From positions 1,865,079 through 1,929,078 of the forward strand of contig LSYV01000004.1 in the NCBI GenBank assembly GCA_001584585.1: 64,000 bases of DNA, read 5' to 3'. The position numbers were made by a program, and so were the translations under genes. The notes beneath the pieces were generated by a model that did no database searches, was not told the origin of the DNA, and saw only the letters and a list, made by a program, of their open reading frames with translations. The stretch is from Gonium pectorale (Eukaryota > Chlorophyta > Chlorophyceae > Chlamydomonadales > Volvocaceae). Positions 1-17,404 of this stretch are shown piece after piece. Each line of letters starts with the position of its first letter. Within the stretch, counting starts at the first letter, position 1.

Positions 1-1
1 C

Positions 2-1505
2 GCGCCGCCGAGCCCGCCGCCGCCGTCGCCTGTGCCGCCAAGCCTGCCGCCGCCGTCGCCTGTGCCGCCAAGCCCGTCGCCGCCGTCGCCTGAGCCGCCG
101 ATAAAGCCTTCCTCGCCATGGCCTGTGTTGCCGCAGAGCCCTTCCCCTCTGTTGCCTCATCCCCCACCCAGTCCATCTCCGCCGTCGCCTCAGACGCCTC
201 TTAGCCCTCTTCTGCTGTCGCCTGAACCTCCGCCTAACCCTCTTCCGCCGCTGCCGTCTGAGCCGCCACCAAGCCCTCAGCCTCCGCTGCTCAATCCGCC
301 ATCCCCAGCTCCGGAGGCACCCTCGCCACCCGGTACGGCTACCTCACGTCCTCCCAGTCCTGCGCCGCCGTCGCCTCCGCCTGACGAGCCGACTTTCCGG
401 AACCCTCCCAGTCCGTCGCTGCCACCTCGGCCCTCTCTCAGTGCTCCTCCCAACCCCGGTCCCTTTGGCCGAGTGCCGTTTCCCTTCTACACGGTACGCA
501 AGTAATGCCGGACTTCGTAGATGCACTGCTGTATGTATATGTGTGTATATGCCGGACTTCATAGATTTATTCTTGTATGTATGTGTGTATATATGTGTGT
601 GCCTGCCATGTCGACATACACTCCATCGTATTTCCAACTCCATCGTATATGCAGTGCAACCGACGGCGCGACAGCACGCCGTACCAGCTGTCGTACGTCC
701 CCAGTGCGGACCCGACGATGCATTGCTTCCAAGTCCTCGCACAGAGCTGCAGCCCGGCAGCCGAGTGCTGTGGAATGGGCTTACACAAAATGATGTTCCA
801 CACATGTAAGAACTGGCGGGGCGAACGGATTTGAGCAGATTTCCGTGAAAGCTTTTCAGGATGGCGCTTGCATTACATGCGTCAGCCCCCAGTTGCTGCG
901 CGCCCCAGGGTGAACGAAAGCTAGCGCGTCCCTGTGCCCCGTTCGGTTTTGCATCCCTGCACCCGCGTGCGAGAAGCCGCGACTTGTCGTACCAGCCGTA
1001 CTGGCCGTACATACACGTCACGCATGCAGATGATCGTTGCCGCAAGTCCATCACCAAGCCGACGGTGAACGGCAGCCCCCGCGGCATCACGTTCGACTCT
1101 TTCAACTACAGGTGGGAGGAAGCCCCGTGCGCATATCAGCTCCATAAAGGCTTCAATGGCGCTGCTGCTGCTGCCCTTTTTGAGCTCGCATGTCATCAGA
1201 TTACTTCACGAGCGTACTCGGGGCCGTACGGCCATGTCCGATCAGCGGCTGGGGACATACTGGTTTCCCGCCGCTTTGCCTATATGTTAACCCCTAGGGG
1301 CGAGCCGCAAGCGGTCTTCAAGGTCACGCACCTGCCGGCCAACGTCACCGGCACCCGGTTCTGCTTCAGCCTGCAAGGCGATTGCGCCACTCTGGCCGAC
1401 CTGTGCTACGGCGGCTCGTGCGTCGTCTCCCTGGCAGAGTCACGGGACAGCCCATACGCCTGCTGCCCGGTCTCCGAAGTTCAGCTCCCGGGCCGCCGCG
1501 CGTGA
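2..1505 (+). CDS. Pherophorin, 3' part (5' end off the window)
   Basis: Extracellular-matrix hydroxyproline-rich glycoprotein. I read four exons: <2-493, 655-805, 1030-1111 and 1298-1505, with intron phases 0, 1 and 2 that join without a frame break. The first exon is a Ser-Pro rod (PPSP/SPPSP repeats), the part that is Pro-hydroxylated and glycosylated in this family. It leads into the C-terminal pherophorin domain, which opens with FPFYT-C. The domain then shows the family cysteine pattern ([13 protein letters not shown]), a TVNG segment, a [20 protein letters not shown] block, ATLADLC and a final ACCPVSEV before the TGA at 1503. The open frame runs off the left edge, so signal peptide and N-terminal domain are not visible. 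ORFs in the introns are not real starts. Family assignment is firm; exact exon ends are inferred. Confidence 0.86.
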
Positions 1506-3129
1506 GCGGCACGCATGATCTAGACCCCTTTGGTGTAGTTTGGTGTAGTGTACCGTACAGCGGCATAAGGTTGACCCCAAACCTTGTGGCACGTTTGGAG
1601 TCAGGGTCACGCAGGACGAGGGATCGCATGGGAGACGCTGCCAATGCGCGTCCACCTCACAACAGGACTGATGACCGCGCCCGTTTTGGGATTTCATTTT
1701 TGCGCGAAAAAGCACACATTGACTCCACTGGTTAGGTGTGATTGTAGAGCAGGATGGCATTGGGGTGCTTCGTGTGCCCCAGGGAGCCACGTGAGGAATC
1801 CAACTCCCAATCGAGCGCGCCACAGCTGCATGTTTAGGACTCACGGCCGGAGGCTTGCGGAAGTGCGGGATGGAAGAGCCTTTAGGTTTGCAAGAGCAGG
1901 GTCATGTTGGCGTTCATGTCGCTGTTCAGAGCCTGTACATAGTAGCACCCAGACACTGCGCCCCTCCCAGTCGTCGTTTTCCTTTGTACATCATTGCCTC
2001 ACTACTATTGTGTATCGCATTAATACTGCGCCGTACCATCGACGGCTGTGCCGTGTCCGAGTACTTGCGTTTCTTTGTTCAGCACTCCTCTGCGTTGGGC
2101 TTCGCAGCTGTGCCGCTCATGCATCTCCCGTTGTTAATGTGTACTGCCCCGTACGAATGCTGTCGTGAGGCGGGGAGTGTGCCTGGACTTGCGTGATGGG
2201 CGAGGAGCTTATGTGCTTATGTTCGTTAGCGCGTTCGTGCTCTGAGGACTTCTGGGCAGGTACCGGTAAGCGGCGCATGTATGATGCTACATGTATGATG
2301 CTGGTATTGCATCGTGCATGAGACGGAGCTGCGGCCGGAAGTCGATAGGAAAAGGCCTTGTGCTCATCGTAGGCGTCTAGCCCTTCAGTAGCGGATGCAG
2401 GCCGCCACAGGCGTGATATCAGTCGTGGGTGCATTGCCACCGTGGCTGCGACGACCGCTCTAGGACTCCGCTGTTCGCGCGAACGGGCCCGCACGGCGGG
2501 CCTGCTCTTACGCGCGTGCCCTTGGACTAGACGGTTCATTGTACAACAAATGCGTATTGAAGCTATGAGAGGTTAGTGAATATACACCACTTCAACAGCC
2601 GTGTAATAACGTGCATTACGTACTATGGGGGATCTTTTGTGCTAATGTACCGTACAGCCCGCGCTCACGCAAGCTCTGTGGCCGGGCAGTGACCGCAATG
2701 AACCACTAAAACGAACTTCAGGTGCGCATTGGGCGGCCCTCCTTCAGTGACGGCCCCTCGTCCGTTGACGGGGGTCAGAATCTAACGCCCGACCCGTCTG
2801 GTACTGCACATGTACACTCTCATGTCTCATCGTACACAACCCAAACAGGTGGTTAGTACGACACCTACTCGCACCGGGCGCTCGGAGCTCCAATCAGGGA
2901 CTCAATACATCCCATGCGCAGCTGTGAGCCACACAGAATGCGGCCACCGACTCGCTAGACCGGAGTTTTCGTGGGCCGTTCCTAGAGAGACGAGCGGGAT
3001 ATGTTACGAGTACACTGAAGCCGCCCTGCATCCGTCTCCATCCCCGCCACGATCCACATATCATGATGTCCCGTGAACTGCACACAGCTCACGCGCTAAA
3101 TGTGCGCATTCACACATACATGGTACAAC
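1506..3129. other. Intergenic stretch, no gene recognised
   Basis: About 1.6 kb between the pherophorin stop and the LINE relic. Short open frames occur on both strands, but none shows a domain, a splice-consistent exon chain or a signal peptide. I found no TGTAA poly(A) motif in the first 700 bases after the pherophorin stop. Confidence 0.6.
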
Positions 3130-3700
3130 CATCCTTTAAGTCCACTGTTGGTCCTCCGACCTGAGCGGCACGGTCGTGATCCAATTCCTGCAGCACATAT
3201 TCCATCCTCGCCATCCGTTACAAGCTGCGTTGCTGTCCTTTGCCGATACGCGCATAGGATGGGTGATCCGGTGCACGGCACAACTGTGATGCCGCCTAGC
3301 CTGCACCAGACTCTCACGCGCTTCATGCTGGGAGACCGAATTCAACCGCCCCCACGGGCGGGCTAGGTGCGAACGGACATGCAAGGTTTGCAGTGATGCC
3401 ACGGTGATGGAGGACGAGCTGCATGTGTTCTGCGAGTGCCCATGCGATGAGCACCTTCGCGACCAATTTGAAGGCGCATTGCAGTTCAGGCGCCGGGACA
3501 TGTTTACGATTATGAAGGAGGCCCCACCTGCTGAGGTGGCAACCTATTTGCAGGCTGTCTGGGACACTAGGCACGCCCTGCTTCGACGCCAGGCGCTGAA
3601 GCGGGGTAGACACGGCAATCATGACCCTTTACCCCACCCCACCACTCGTACTTCGTCCATGGCCCCCGGCTTCTACGGACGTGTAACCTGTAACCTGTCC
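3130..3700 (+). mobile_element. Decayed LINE (L1-like) 3' fragment
   Basis: The translation matches the C-terminal end of the reverse-transcriptase ORF of volvocine non-LTR elements. A stretch reading CRYAHRMGDPVHGTT...LTRFMLGD lies in the frame of position 3100. The continuation, CERTCKVCSDATVMEDELHVF then CECP, is one frame off and starts near 3323. The Cys-x2-Cys ... Glu-Asp-Glu-x-His ... Cys-x-Cys arrangement is the zinc-binding motif that follows the polymerase in these elements. After it come RRDMFTIM and VATYLQAVWDTRHALLRRQ, the usual tail. Two TGTAA motifs (3682-3686 and 3689-3693) sit where an element 3' end would be. The frameshift and the missing polymerase core show a 5'-truncated, inactive copy. 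No target-site duplication was identified. Confidence 0.75.
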
Positions 3701-3799
3701 GAGCATCCAATTGGCATCGAACCCATACCATCCCTATGCTGCCCCATGACCACCCGGTACCATATCTTGTCTGGATCACTGGGCTACGCCGGCACCCAG

Positions 3800-6261
3800 T
3801 TACTTCTTGTCGTCTTCGTCACCAGCGTCGCGGATGCAGCAGAGCAGCAGGATCATCTTGCAGATGCGCGTATTGCAGATGCGTCGCCGGCGAATGAGGA
3901 TGGGAGGACCAGTAAACAAATGTTGCATGTCAGCGTGCGGATTCTCGGACATGGGCCCCACACCCACGCCAGCCTGACCGCCACCCGGCGCCAATCCAAC
4001 GCCGTCCGGGCCGACGGCGTACGACGCGCCTTGGTCTGGTCCACCGACAGCGTACGGTGGTACGGCACCTCCACCCGGACCGAACCCTGCACCGACGCCT
4101 GGCTGCGGTGCGGCACCACCGTAGGGACCGACGCCGACGCCAGGAGGAGCGACGCCACCAAAGCCAGGCACCGGCTCCCCCATCTTGGCCAGGAGGCGCT
4201 TGACGAGCTCAAACTCCTGCTCGATCTCGACGATGTCGGCTGCAGCGGGATTGGGGCAGGGCGAGCGGCAAGCGACGGGGGTAGTAGGTACTGAAGTTGT
4301 GCGGATACACACACCAGGCTGCGGAGAATGCGGGCCAGCCGGGCGCCAGTCAGACGTGTTCTTCGGCGCCAACACGCTGCACGATCGTAGGAAAAACCAC
4401 AGTGCAATCCCTTCATGCCGGAAGTTTTCAAGGAACTGGGTTGGCTGTTGTTTCGCCATCATTCCTCGAGCGCGCAGGCCGCCATTCCACACCTTTACAG
4501 CCCACCCTCCCATCCCGAGCGCCATCGCAAGCTCACCAATGGCCTGTCGGTATCCGCTGAGGGCAGCCTTGGTGGCGGCGGCTTCGCGCTCGTACAGCGC
4601 GGAGAAATGGTCGGCCTCCTGCCGGAATATGAGGGTTATGGCAAGCACGGTGTGCGTTGCTGAATTGAGATAAGGAAGGCGGGCACCCATAAGATGCATT
4701 GGGCTCCTTAGGATTCATCTGTCCACAGGACCGCCTCCTTGCGTAAGTGACCCGTCCGCAAGATCGGCCCCGCCTCGGGCATCTATTGCCGCAGTTCGCC
4801 GCACTCCCAAGCTGTCAGCGGTTCTGGTGTACGCGACCCAGTGCCGTGCGCTCCAAACCTATACACAGGACCAAATGGGTCGGGCTCACGGGCTGCCGGC
4901 TAGGTTGCATTGTCCAGCAAATACGCCCCGTCGATGGATGGGGCTTACCACCTGTAACGATAAGCTGCGCGTTACGCGCACCCCGCATTCCTGATGACGG
5001 CGACCCCGCGTTCACATCCCCCGGCCGAGCCGCACCTTCTCGAGCTCCTCCAGCTCCGCACGCAGCCTCCGGAAGTCGCCGTTCTCGTTGGGGAGCATCA
5101 GCTCAAGCTTGACCACCTTGGCCTCGCTGTCCGCCAGGCGCTTGCGCAACTGATGATTCCACAACGGGCATGCCGGCGCACACATTGAGCAGGTAGCGTA
5201 CACTTTGATCGGTATGAAAAACACATGGCTCGTTCCCCTTCAATGTTCAGCTCCGTTAGCTCTTCCCTCATCCCGAGCCCGAGTATCCCAAGAAAGCCGA
5301 GAAGCTGCTCCCGCCAGGTTCCTACCGCTGCAATCTCCGCCTGCAGCGCCGCGCGCTCGCGCTCGAACGCGCGCCGCTCCCGCCTGCTGGCGTACTCGTC
5401 CACGTGCTGGCGCAGCCCGTCCACGTCATGCCGTACTTCGCGCTGTGGTGTGGGCGAGCAACGGATGCGCAGGAGGCTCATGCGTGCGATGGGGCATCGA
5501 ATTTCGTAGCAAAACTGAAGTTCCTTGCACGACAGGTCCTTCAGGAAAGGAGCTACAACCGGCAGCCGCCCGGCAAAGCAGAGGTGGCATCCCGGAACAT
5601 GCAGTGCGGATGCTTAGCGATAAAGGCTCTGGTCGCCGGAAGGACTTCGTTGCGCAGGCAGTGCACGGGCTTGATTCAGCCGGCGGTCTGACCTGCAGCC
5701 AGTCCTTTGACGCAAAGCCAGAGTACGGACCGCTTCGAGTGCCCGGTCCCTTGAGTGGGGGCAGGACATCCGGTTGATCCTGGTGGGGCGACTCGGGCTG
5801 GTGCAGAGACAGCCGAGGGGACTGGTCTGTTCCATACGCGCGAGGGCTGGCCGGGAAGGCCCGTTGCGGCTGGGACCTGCCAGCGGGTCACATGATTTGG
5901 GTCGTTCACTGTAGATCGCTGGAATTGCGCCAAAAGAGTCCGCACCACCGGTTTGGAAACTGCTGCTCTTGGGGGTGCGGCATGGACCCCCTGGGGTGCG
6001 GTGCCTGGTAGGTCCCAGGACCCTGCGCAGCAGTTGCGGAGGTGCACGTTGTGAGGATTTTTGGAGGATAAGCATCAGATGGAGCTTTACCTGGCCTCCG
6101 CGAGTCGCGGGCTTGCCGGCGAAGGGCTGCGCCAGCTGGTAGCGGAGCGAGTGCGAGAGCTTCAGCAGCCGTTGCGGGTCATCCGTGTTAGCATGTTTAT
6201 CTGGTTGCTGAGCAACGTCTGCGTCGTTGGGGACAGAGACACTAAGAGAGCTGTGCTGCAT
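3800..6261 (-). CDS. Coiled-coil protein with Gly/Pro-rich tail, unknown function
   Basis: Minus-strand gene of about 307 residues. Suggested exons in transcription order are 6261-6091, 5442-5326, 5149-5036, 4618-4537 and 4239-3800; all phases agree, and the GTGAGC donor after 4537 is strong. Residues 1-57 are polar. Residues of about 58-165 form a charged coiled coil (RRERRAFERERAALQAEIAA, LRKRLADSEAKVVKLEL, LRAELEELEK, EQEFELVKRLLAKM). The rest is Gly/Pro/Val-rich low complexity ending in a short basic/Cys segment and DAGDEDDKK. I do not recognise a family. A structural or flagellar/cytoskeletal role would be a guess. An additional exon inside the 650-nt first intron, or a further intron near the 3' end, cannot be excluded. 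It starts 241 bp from the divergent DDM1 gene. Confidence 0.58.
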
Positions 6262-6502
6262 GGTCAGAGGTCAATATTGGTAACGGAAGCTTGGGGCGAG
6301 GAACTACATCTTGGGAGGCAGTAGCATGTGCCGGAGGAAACGAAGAACAGAAACGAAGCAGCGAAACGAAGCAAAGTGGCGTTTGCACAGACAACCGCCA
6401 ACCGCGTTGGATCCAAGCCCTCTCCAGAAGACCTAAGCGACCAAAGATTGACCTAGTTGAGCCAGTGTCCTTGTGCTACTCACGAAACCACTAGTCAGCC
6501 AG
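6262..6502. promoter_or_regulatory. Probable bidirectional promoter
   Basis: Only 241 bp separate the proposed start codons of the minus-strand coiled-coil gene (6261) and the plus-strand DDM1 gene (6503), so both promoters and 5' leaders must share this stretch. No TATA box was recognised. Inference from gene layout only. Confidence 0.4.
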
Positions 6503-12920
<6,418 letters not shown>

Positions 12921-15024
12921 TCGGGGCGGGGCATGATGTTGGGAGCGGTCTCGCGGGTGCTAGAAAAGCGGAGCAGAGCTGTCATGCGCGCGAGGCGAGC
13001 GGGGTGCACTGCGTTCTGCTGACATGGAAAAGGGCTACAGCTATAGCATTGTTGTGCGGTGACATTCTGACGCACCTAGTATAGTTGCATGCATGGTAAT
13101 GCACAGCACTCCTTGACCGCATCATACGGACTTGCAAATGAGAGAGACTAGGGCAGTGTGAGCATTGCTGAGCTGCATGCCAGGTTGCAACACGCAAAGG
13201 CGTGTGTGTGCTTGCGTGTGCCGAGGGTATGAGTGGTCGTCCCGTGTTCTTGCCCGTTCGCCAAATGACCGCCATCGACCGCGGTTTACCTCGTGGCGGC
13301 GGAGCTAACCTAGGCAACAGTATAGACCTACACAGAGCGGTATGCAGAGGTTTGCTTGTGGATTGCCGGCCATTGCCCGGGCAGAGGTGACTCTCTTATA
13401 GATTATCGAGGGGGGGCTTCTCGCCATTGCGAGAAGCATAACGGTTCGTACCGCATGTGGTTGTGTGTTGAGGCGGCTGCGGCGGGGCAGGTGGGTGCTC
13501 CGCGTAGGCTTGAAATATGGTCGCCGTTTTGGCTATGGACCAATCCGCCTCCCGTTTGACCATGGCAAAGCGGGAGGGGTTGAGGGCCAGTTGGTGCGAT
13601 GTTCATCTTGGTTGGTGTAAAGCGCACACCAGAGACAAAGCTGCTCTATGTATCGCTGCGGTTATGGGCGCTGCAGATGTACCACTTATCGCAGCCACGC
13701 AGAGTCTCTGAGTTCATCACCGTTGTGCACTTGAGCTTTTGGATGCTACAGCTGCCGACAGAAGTGCCTGGAGTCTCGCTTTGCTCGCTGCCCATTGCTG
13801 ATTGTCGTACTTGCACTGACCACAGCCCGCAGTCCCGTCGCACATGAATCAGCAGCAGCAACCCGCGCATTAGAGTGCGGCAGGCAACTGCTTAGAGCCA
13901 CAGCGAACACGGTCCACGGGTCAGCCAAACTAAAACCAACAGCAAACCGGGCAAACCGACAAAAGTTCTTTCGTTTTCTCCTATGGAAAGGTTACGTGCT
14001 GAAAGGCGAGAAAGAGCGCAAGCATGGAGAGGGACAAATAGCCCTCCCGTGACGAGAACCACCGTGACCCTGCCCTAACTACAGCGCACCACGGCAGCAA
14101 AGGCCAAACACCAAAAAAAGTGCCATTGTAGGACTGCAGCCCTCGGCAGTTTAGCCGGGCGCCTCGCCCACCCCAACGAAGTTGCATGCCCCATGCCGTA
14201 CACCTGCAAGCCGCAACAGCGACGGCAGGTGCATTGTGTTGGTCTACAAGGGTCAGGTCATTGTCAACCCGCTCGCCTTAGGCGGCGCCCTGCAGGGCCC
14301 TAAAAGAGAATCACGAACCCAGTGCACCATAAGCACAAGCTGGGCTGGTACTCCCGTTTACAGCTGCCATAAGCACGCACCAAATTCATGCTGCTCAGAG
14401 AGCTGAGCTCCCCTGTGCTCGCTTGAACGCACATTTGCCGGTTATCGAACATCAGTGCGCCGAGGGCGTAGGATGGGCGGAGGGGATCGCACGTCGTCGC
14501 CGTCGCAACTCGCAAGAGCCTTTCGGAGCTCGCCCAGTCGCTCAGGCCTATGGCAGGGGGTGTTGAGCGGCATGGGCGTGGGCTCTTTTGCATCCTGCTG
14601 TCGGTGAAGCAGGATCATCACCCCGAGCGTCGTGTGCAGCCAGCTAGCCACTGTGCGCCCCCGCAGCTCCGCGGTTCGCAACGTCGCGTCCTGGCGCCGG
14701 CCCAGCCGAGTGTGCTGCGTCGTGCGTGAGACAACGTGCGAAGCACTGTGCCTCTATCGTAGACCCCGTGGACTCCCGGTTGAATCTGCAAGTACCCGTA
14801 ATTGATGCTACAGGTGTAGGGGCGGAGGGTTTTGCGCGTGGCCGTCGTGAGACCCGCGAGGAGACGTAGCTGAAGTACGCTCCCTGTCACTGACTTGTTG
14901 CCGGTGTCGAGCGGCACTAGCGGCCTGGCCACGCCGGCCACGCCATTCCGCGCCCCTGACAACAGCCGCAGCTGCTTCTCTGACTGCGTCCCTCAGGTTA
15001 CCGGAGGCAGTCGCGAGAGAATTT

Positions 15025-15378
15025 TCACTCGCCAATACGAGGCAGTTTCCCAGGTTCTGGCCCAGGCCTGCCCAGGTTCTGGCCCAGGTTTTGGCCCAGG
15101 TTTTGGCCCAGGTGCTGGCCCAGGTTCTGGCCCAGGTTCTGGCCCAGGTTCTGGCTAGCCGGAGGAAATGCCTCGCGGAGAACAGGCCAGAGGCACAGCA
15201 CGATAACAACTGACGCAAGGGCCCACACGATGATGCCGAGCGTACAAACGATATGTGTCGCAGTTACCGTATCGGCAAGGCGAAGTGCAAGCTGATGCAA
15301 AACTGCTTCAGGGAAAACCGGAGTTGGGTCGATTACCGTGTAGTCATGTCCGATTAGGGTGGTTCCGGCATTGATCAC
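15025..15378 (-). CDS. Possible exon of a membrane protein, unknown
   Basis: Minus-strand open frame of 117 residues starting MINAGTTLIGHDY. Its middle holds one clear hydrophobic segment of about 22 residues (THIVCTLGIIVWALASVVIV) followed by charged LREA. The reading then enters the minisatellite, which in this frame encodes a repeating QNLG tetrapeptide. Other minus-strand frames downstream (down to about 14440) could hold further exons, for example around INYGYLQIQPGVHGVY, but I could not join them with confidence. No family recognised; it may not be a gene. Confidence 0.25.
   Translation of the reverse strand: MINAGTTLIGHDYTVIDPTPVFPEAVLHQLALRLADTVTATHIVCTLGIIVWALASVVIVLCLWPVLREAFPPASQNLGQNLGQNLGQHLGQNLGQNLGQNLGRPGPEPGKLPRIGE
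15049..15155. repeat. 12-bp minisatellite
   Basis: About nine tandem, slightly varied copies of the 12-mer cccaggttctgg, with gct, ttt and gcc variants at the middle triplet. The unit length is a multiple of three, so every frame stays open: GPGS/GPGF on the plus strand and QNLG on the minus strand. Confidence 0.9.
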
Positions 15379-16105
15379 ACATTACTGATACACTGCTACC
15401 AGGATTTCACGCACAAAACCGCTTATGCCGTACTCGTACTCGCCACGATGCAAGGGGCGGGGACAGGGGACAAGCACGCCCCTTTGGGGCTTAACTACCT
15501 TGCTTTCCCCCACCAACCCAAACGGCCCTGCTGTACGGGCTATTTGGCAAATGCCGTTGGCTCTGCGACCTTGCGCCGCCGGGCGGCACGGTGGTGGTCG
15601 CCGCGCCGACTCCGCACATTATTCGTGCCCCAAGCAAGTCGCGCGCCGCCGCCGCCCTCACGCTCAGTAGTGCCGTGCGCTGCGTACGACTACGGGCTAG
15701 GAGCCCCGCTTCCAACCTAGGTGTCTATAGGCCAGCGCGCATGGCGGCGGCTGACGCAGGTGCCAAATAGCATATGAAAGCATGCAGAGAAACAGGAAGC
15801 CCGCTGCGTGCGCGCCGCTGCGCTGAGGTATCAGACGCTGAGGTATCAGACGAGGTGGGCCGGACCGTGGCTTGCACCTGCCACCTTCGGCTGTCGTGGT
15901 GGCGGCGGCAGCACTGCGACAGCGTCGACATCTATCCCCCCGCCAAGCCGTTCAGGCACAACCGGCACAAACTGCAACGGCAGGAGCCCTCATGGCTTCT
16001 CGCAACTGGGCGGCCCCGCATGCGCTGTATATGCCACGCGATGCTCCCTTCGTTCCTTCCCGTCAGCAGCGTGCGTCGTTGGCAAGTCTCTAGAGCCTAA
16101 ACTAC

Positions 16106-16135
16106 TGTCGTCATGGACTGGTGGCCATGACGACA
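16106..16135. repeat. Perfect 11-bp inverted repeat
   Basis: Arms 16106-16116 (tgtcgtcatgg) and 16125-16135 with an 8-nt spacer. It could form a short hairpin or bind a dimeric protein. It lies about 320 bp before the broken DDM1 copy. Confidence 0.7.
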
Positions 16136-16454
16136 ACACCGCCGAGTAACCTTGCAACTCGCAGTCCACCAGGTGAAGCTCGACAAACCGGGTAAGCTGG
16201 TAAGCCAGTCTTTTGGGGGCAGGAGGCACGTCACCTGCCTTGCTTTGTATGGGCCCCGCTCTACTGGAAACGTCGCGCTTTCGGGCGTGTATGACCGTAG
16301 AGGCGGGCTCCCTCTTTTCATATGCAGCGTCCAGCCTTCTCGGCTGCTGGCCACACACAATCAGGGGTAACATGGCCGAGGTGCATTGGGCTTCCGGCAC
16401 CTGTCTAGGAGCGCGTGTAAGCGGGTCGCTCTGTGCGTGGGGCGGAGTGTGTGG

Positions 16455-16607
16455 CACAACGGTGGCGGCGCCTGCGGCGCCGTCGGGGTCAGAGCCGCCG
16501 GCGGGCCCAGTGGTGCGCGTCGTGGACGAGCCGCGCCGTGCGGTGGGGCTGCTCAAAAGCATTGAGGGCGACGAGGTCTAGGCAGAGGGAGACGAGGGCG
16601 AGTAGTC
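16455..16607 (+). pseudogene. Broken duplicate of the DDM1 3' coding end
   Basis: This segment is near-identical to the last exon of the DDM1 gene (about 12713-12926). It carries the same run encoding APAAPSGSEPP, then VVDEPRRAVGLL and SIEGDE, and the match ends just after the shared agtagtcgggg at the stop codon. Compared with the parent, about 36 bp encoding the PPPYPLVGVGYE segment are missing. Asn-Thr has become Lys-Ser, and an in-frame TAG interrupts the acidic tail. Nothing of the ATPase is present and no intron boundary is included, so the copying mechanism cannot be told from this segment. It lies about 3.7 kb downstream of the parent on the same strand. Non-functional as a protein. 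Confidence 0.82.
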
Positions 16608-16610
16608 GGG

Positions 16611-17404
16611 GCTGGACGAAGGGACGGGCCTACCTGCTGAGACATCCATGGGCGACATAGCGGCGCCAAGAACCATACGGGTGACACAAACTAGCCATAC
16701 TGCTTGAAAGCATATGCACGTCTACATGAATGAATGACAAGCGGCTGGTATCAAAGGAACATGAGTTCTCCCGCCAAGTTCCAAACACGTGCCCGACGCA
16801 GCCCGCCGAAGAGTCAACCAGACAGGCTATCATCCCCGCTATCCTAGCAGTCTAGCAGCCCTAGCGGAGGCACGTAGGTGCGCCCATCGTCTGGACGGAC
16901 GTCGTCGGTTTGGTCACCAGGATTTCACTTGGTTAATTGAGTGATAACTCTCTGAATAGTTGCGCAATGCCTGCCTTGCGCACTATCCACACGAAAAGAA
17001 AGTTCCGCGCCCGCCACGAGCGTGTGTAACTTCCCAGCTCGTTTTGTAAAGCGAAGCGAGCAAGGTTTATTTGTATCTAATTAGTACATTATTGCGTGAC
17101 AACACCAAGAGCTGTGACGGGCTTTGGTTGGCAGCTTCACCACCAGTGCAAATACGAGTGTGCTACCAGTGCTACCATTGCAACCAGTGCTGCAGCCAAC
17201 GTGGTACTGCCGTAACCATACGTGCCTTTCTGAATTAGGCCCTAGGAGCGGCGTCCCGACTAACGGCCGCATCCCGCCATGCGCTGCTAATATACGTTCG
17301 TGCGTCGGACAGCCTGTCCAAACGGCCTGCGAGGAGCAGGGCAGCAGGCTGACGATGGGTGCAAAGTGCAGGGCCCCTGTCCTCCGTTGAGGGCCTTCAT
17401 CCAA
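16611..17404. other. Intergenic, upstream of the long pherophorin
   Basis: About 800 bp, more AT-rich than its surroundings around 16920-17100. Nothing coding is recognised. It presumably holds the promoter of the pherophorin that starts at 17405, but no TATA box or known element could be singled out. Confidence 0.5.

Larger units (their letters stand above)
12921..16454. other. Non-coding or poorly resolved 3.5 kb
   Basis: No recognised gene. The stretch contains a 12-bp minisatellite (15049-15155), a minus-strand ORF with one hydrophobic segment (15025-15378, listed separately), a direct repeat of about 14 bp around 15823-15851 and a palindrome at 16106-16135. It separates the DDM1 gene from the broken copy of its own 3' end. 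Confidence 0.5.
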
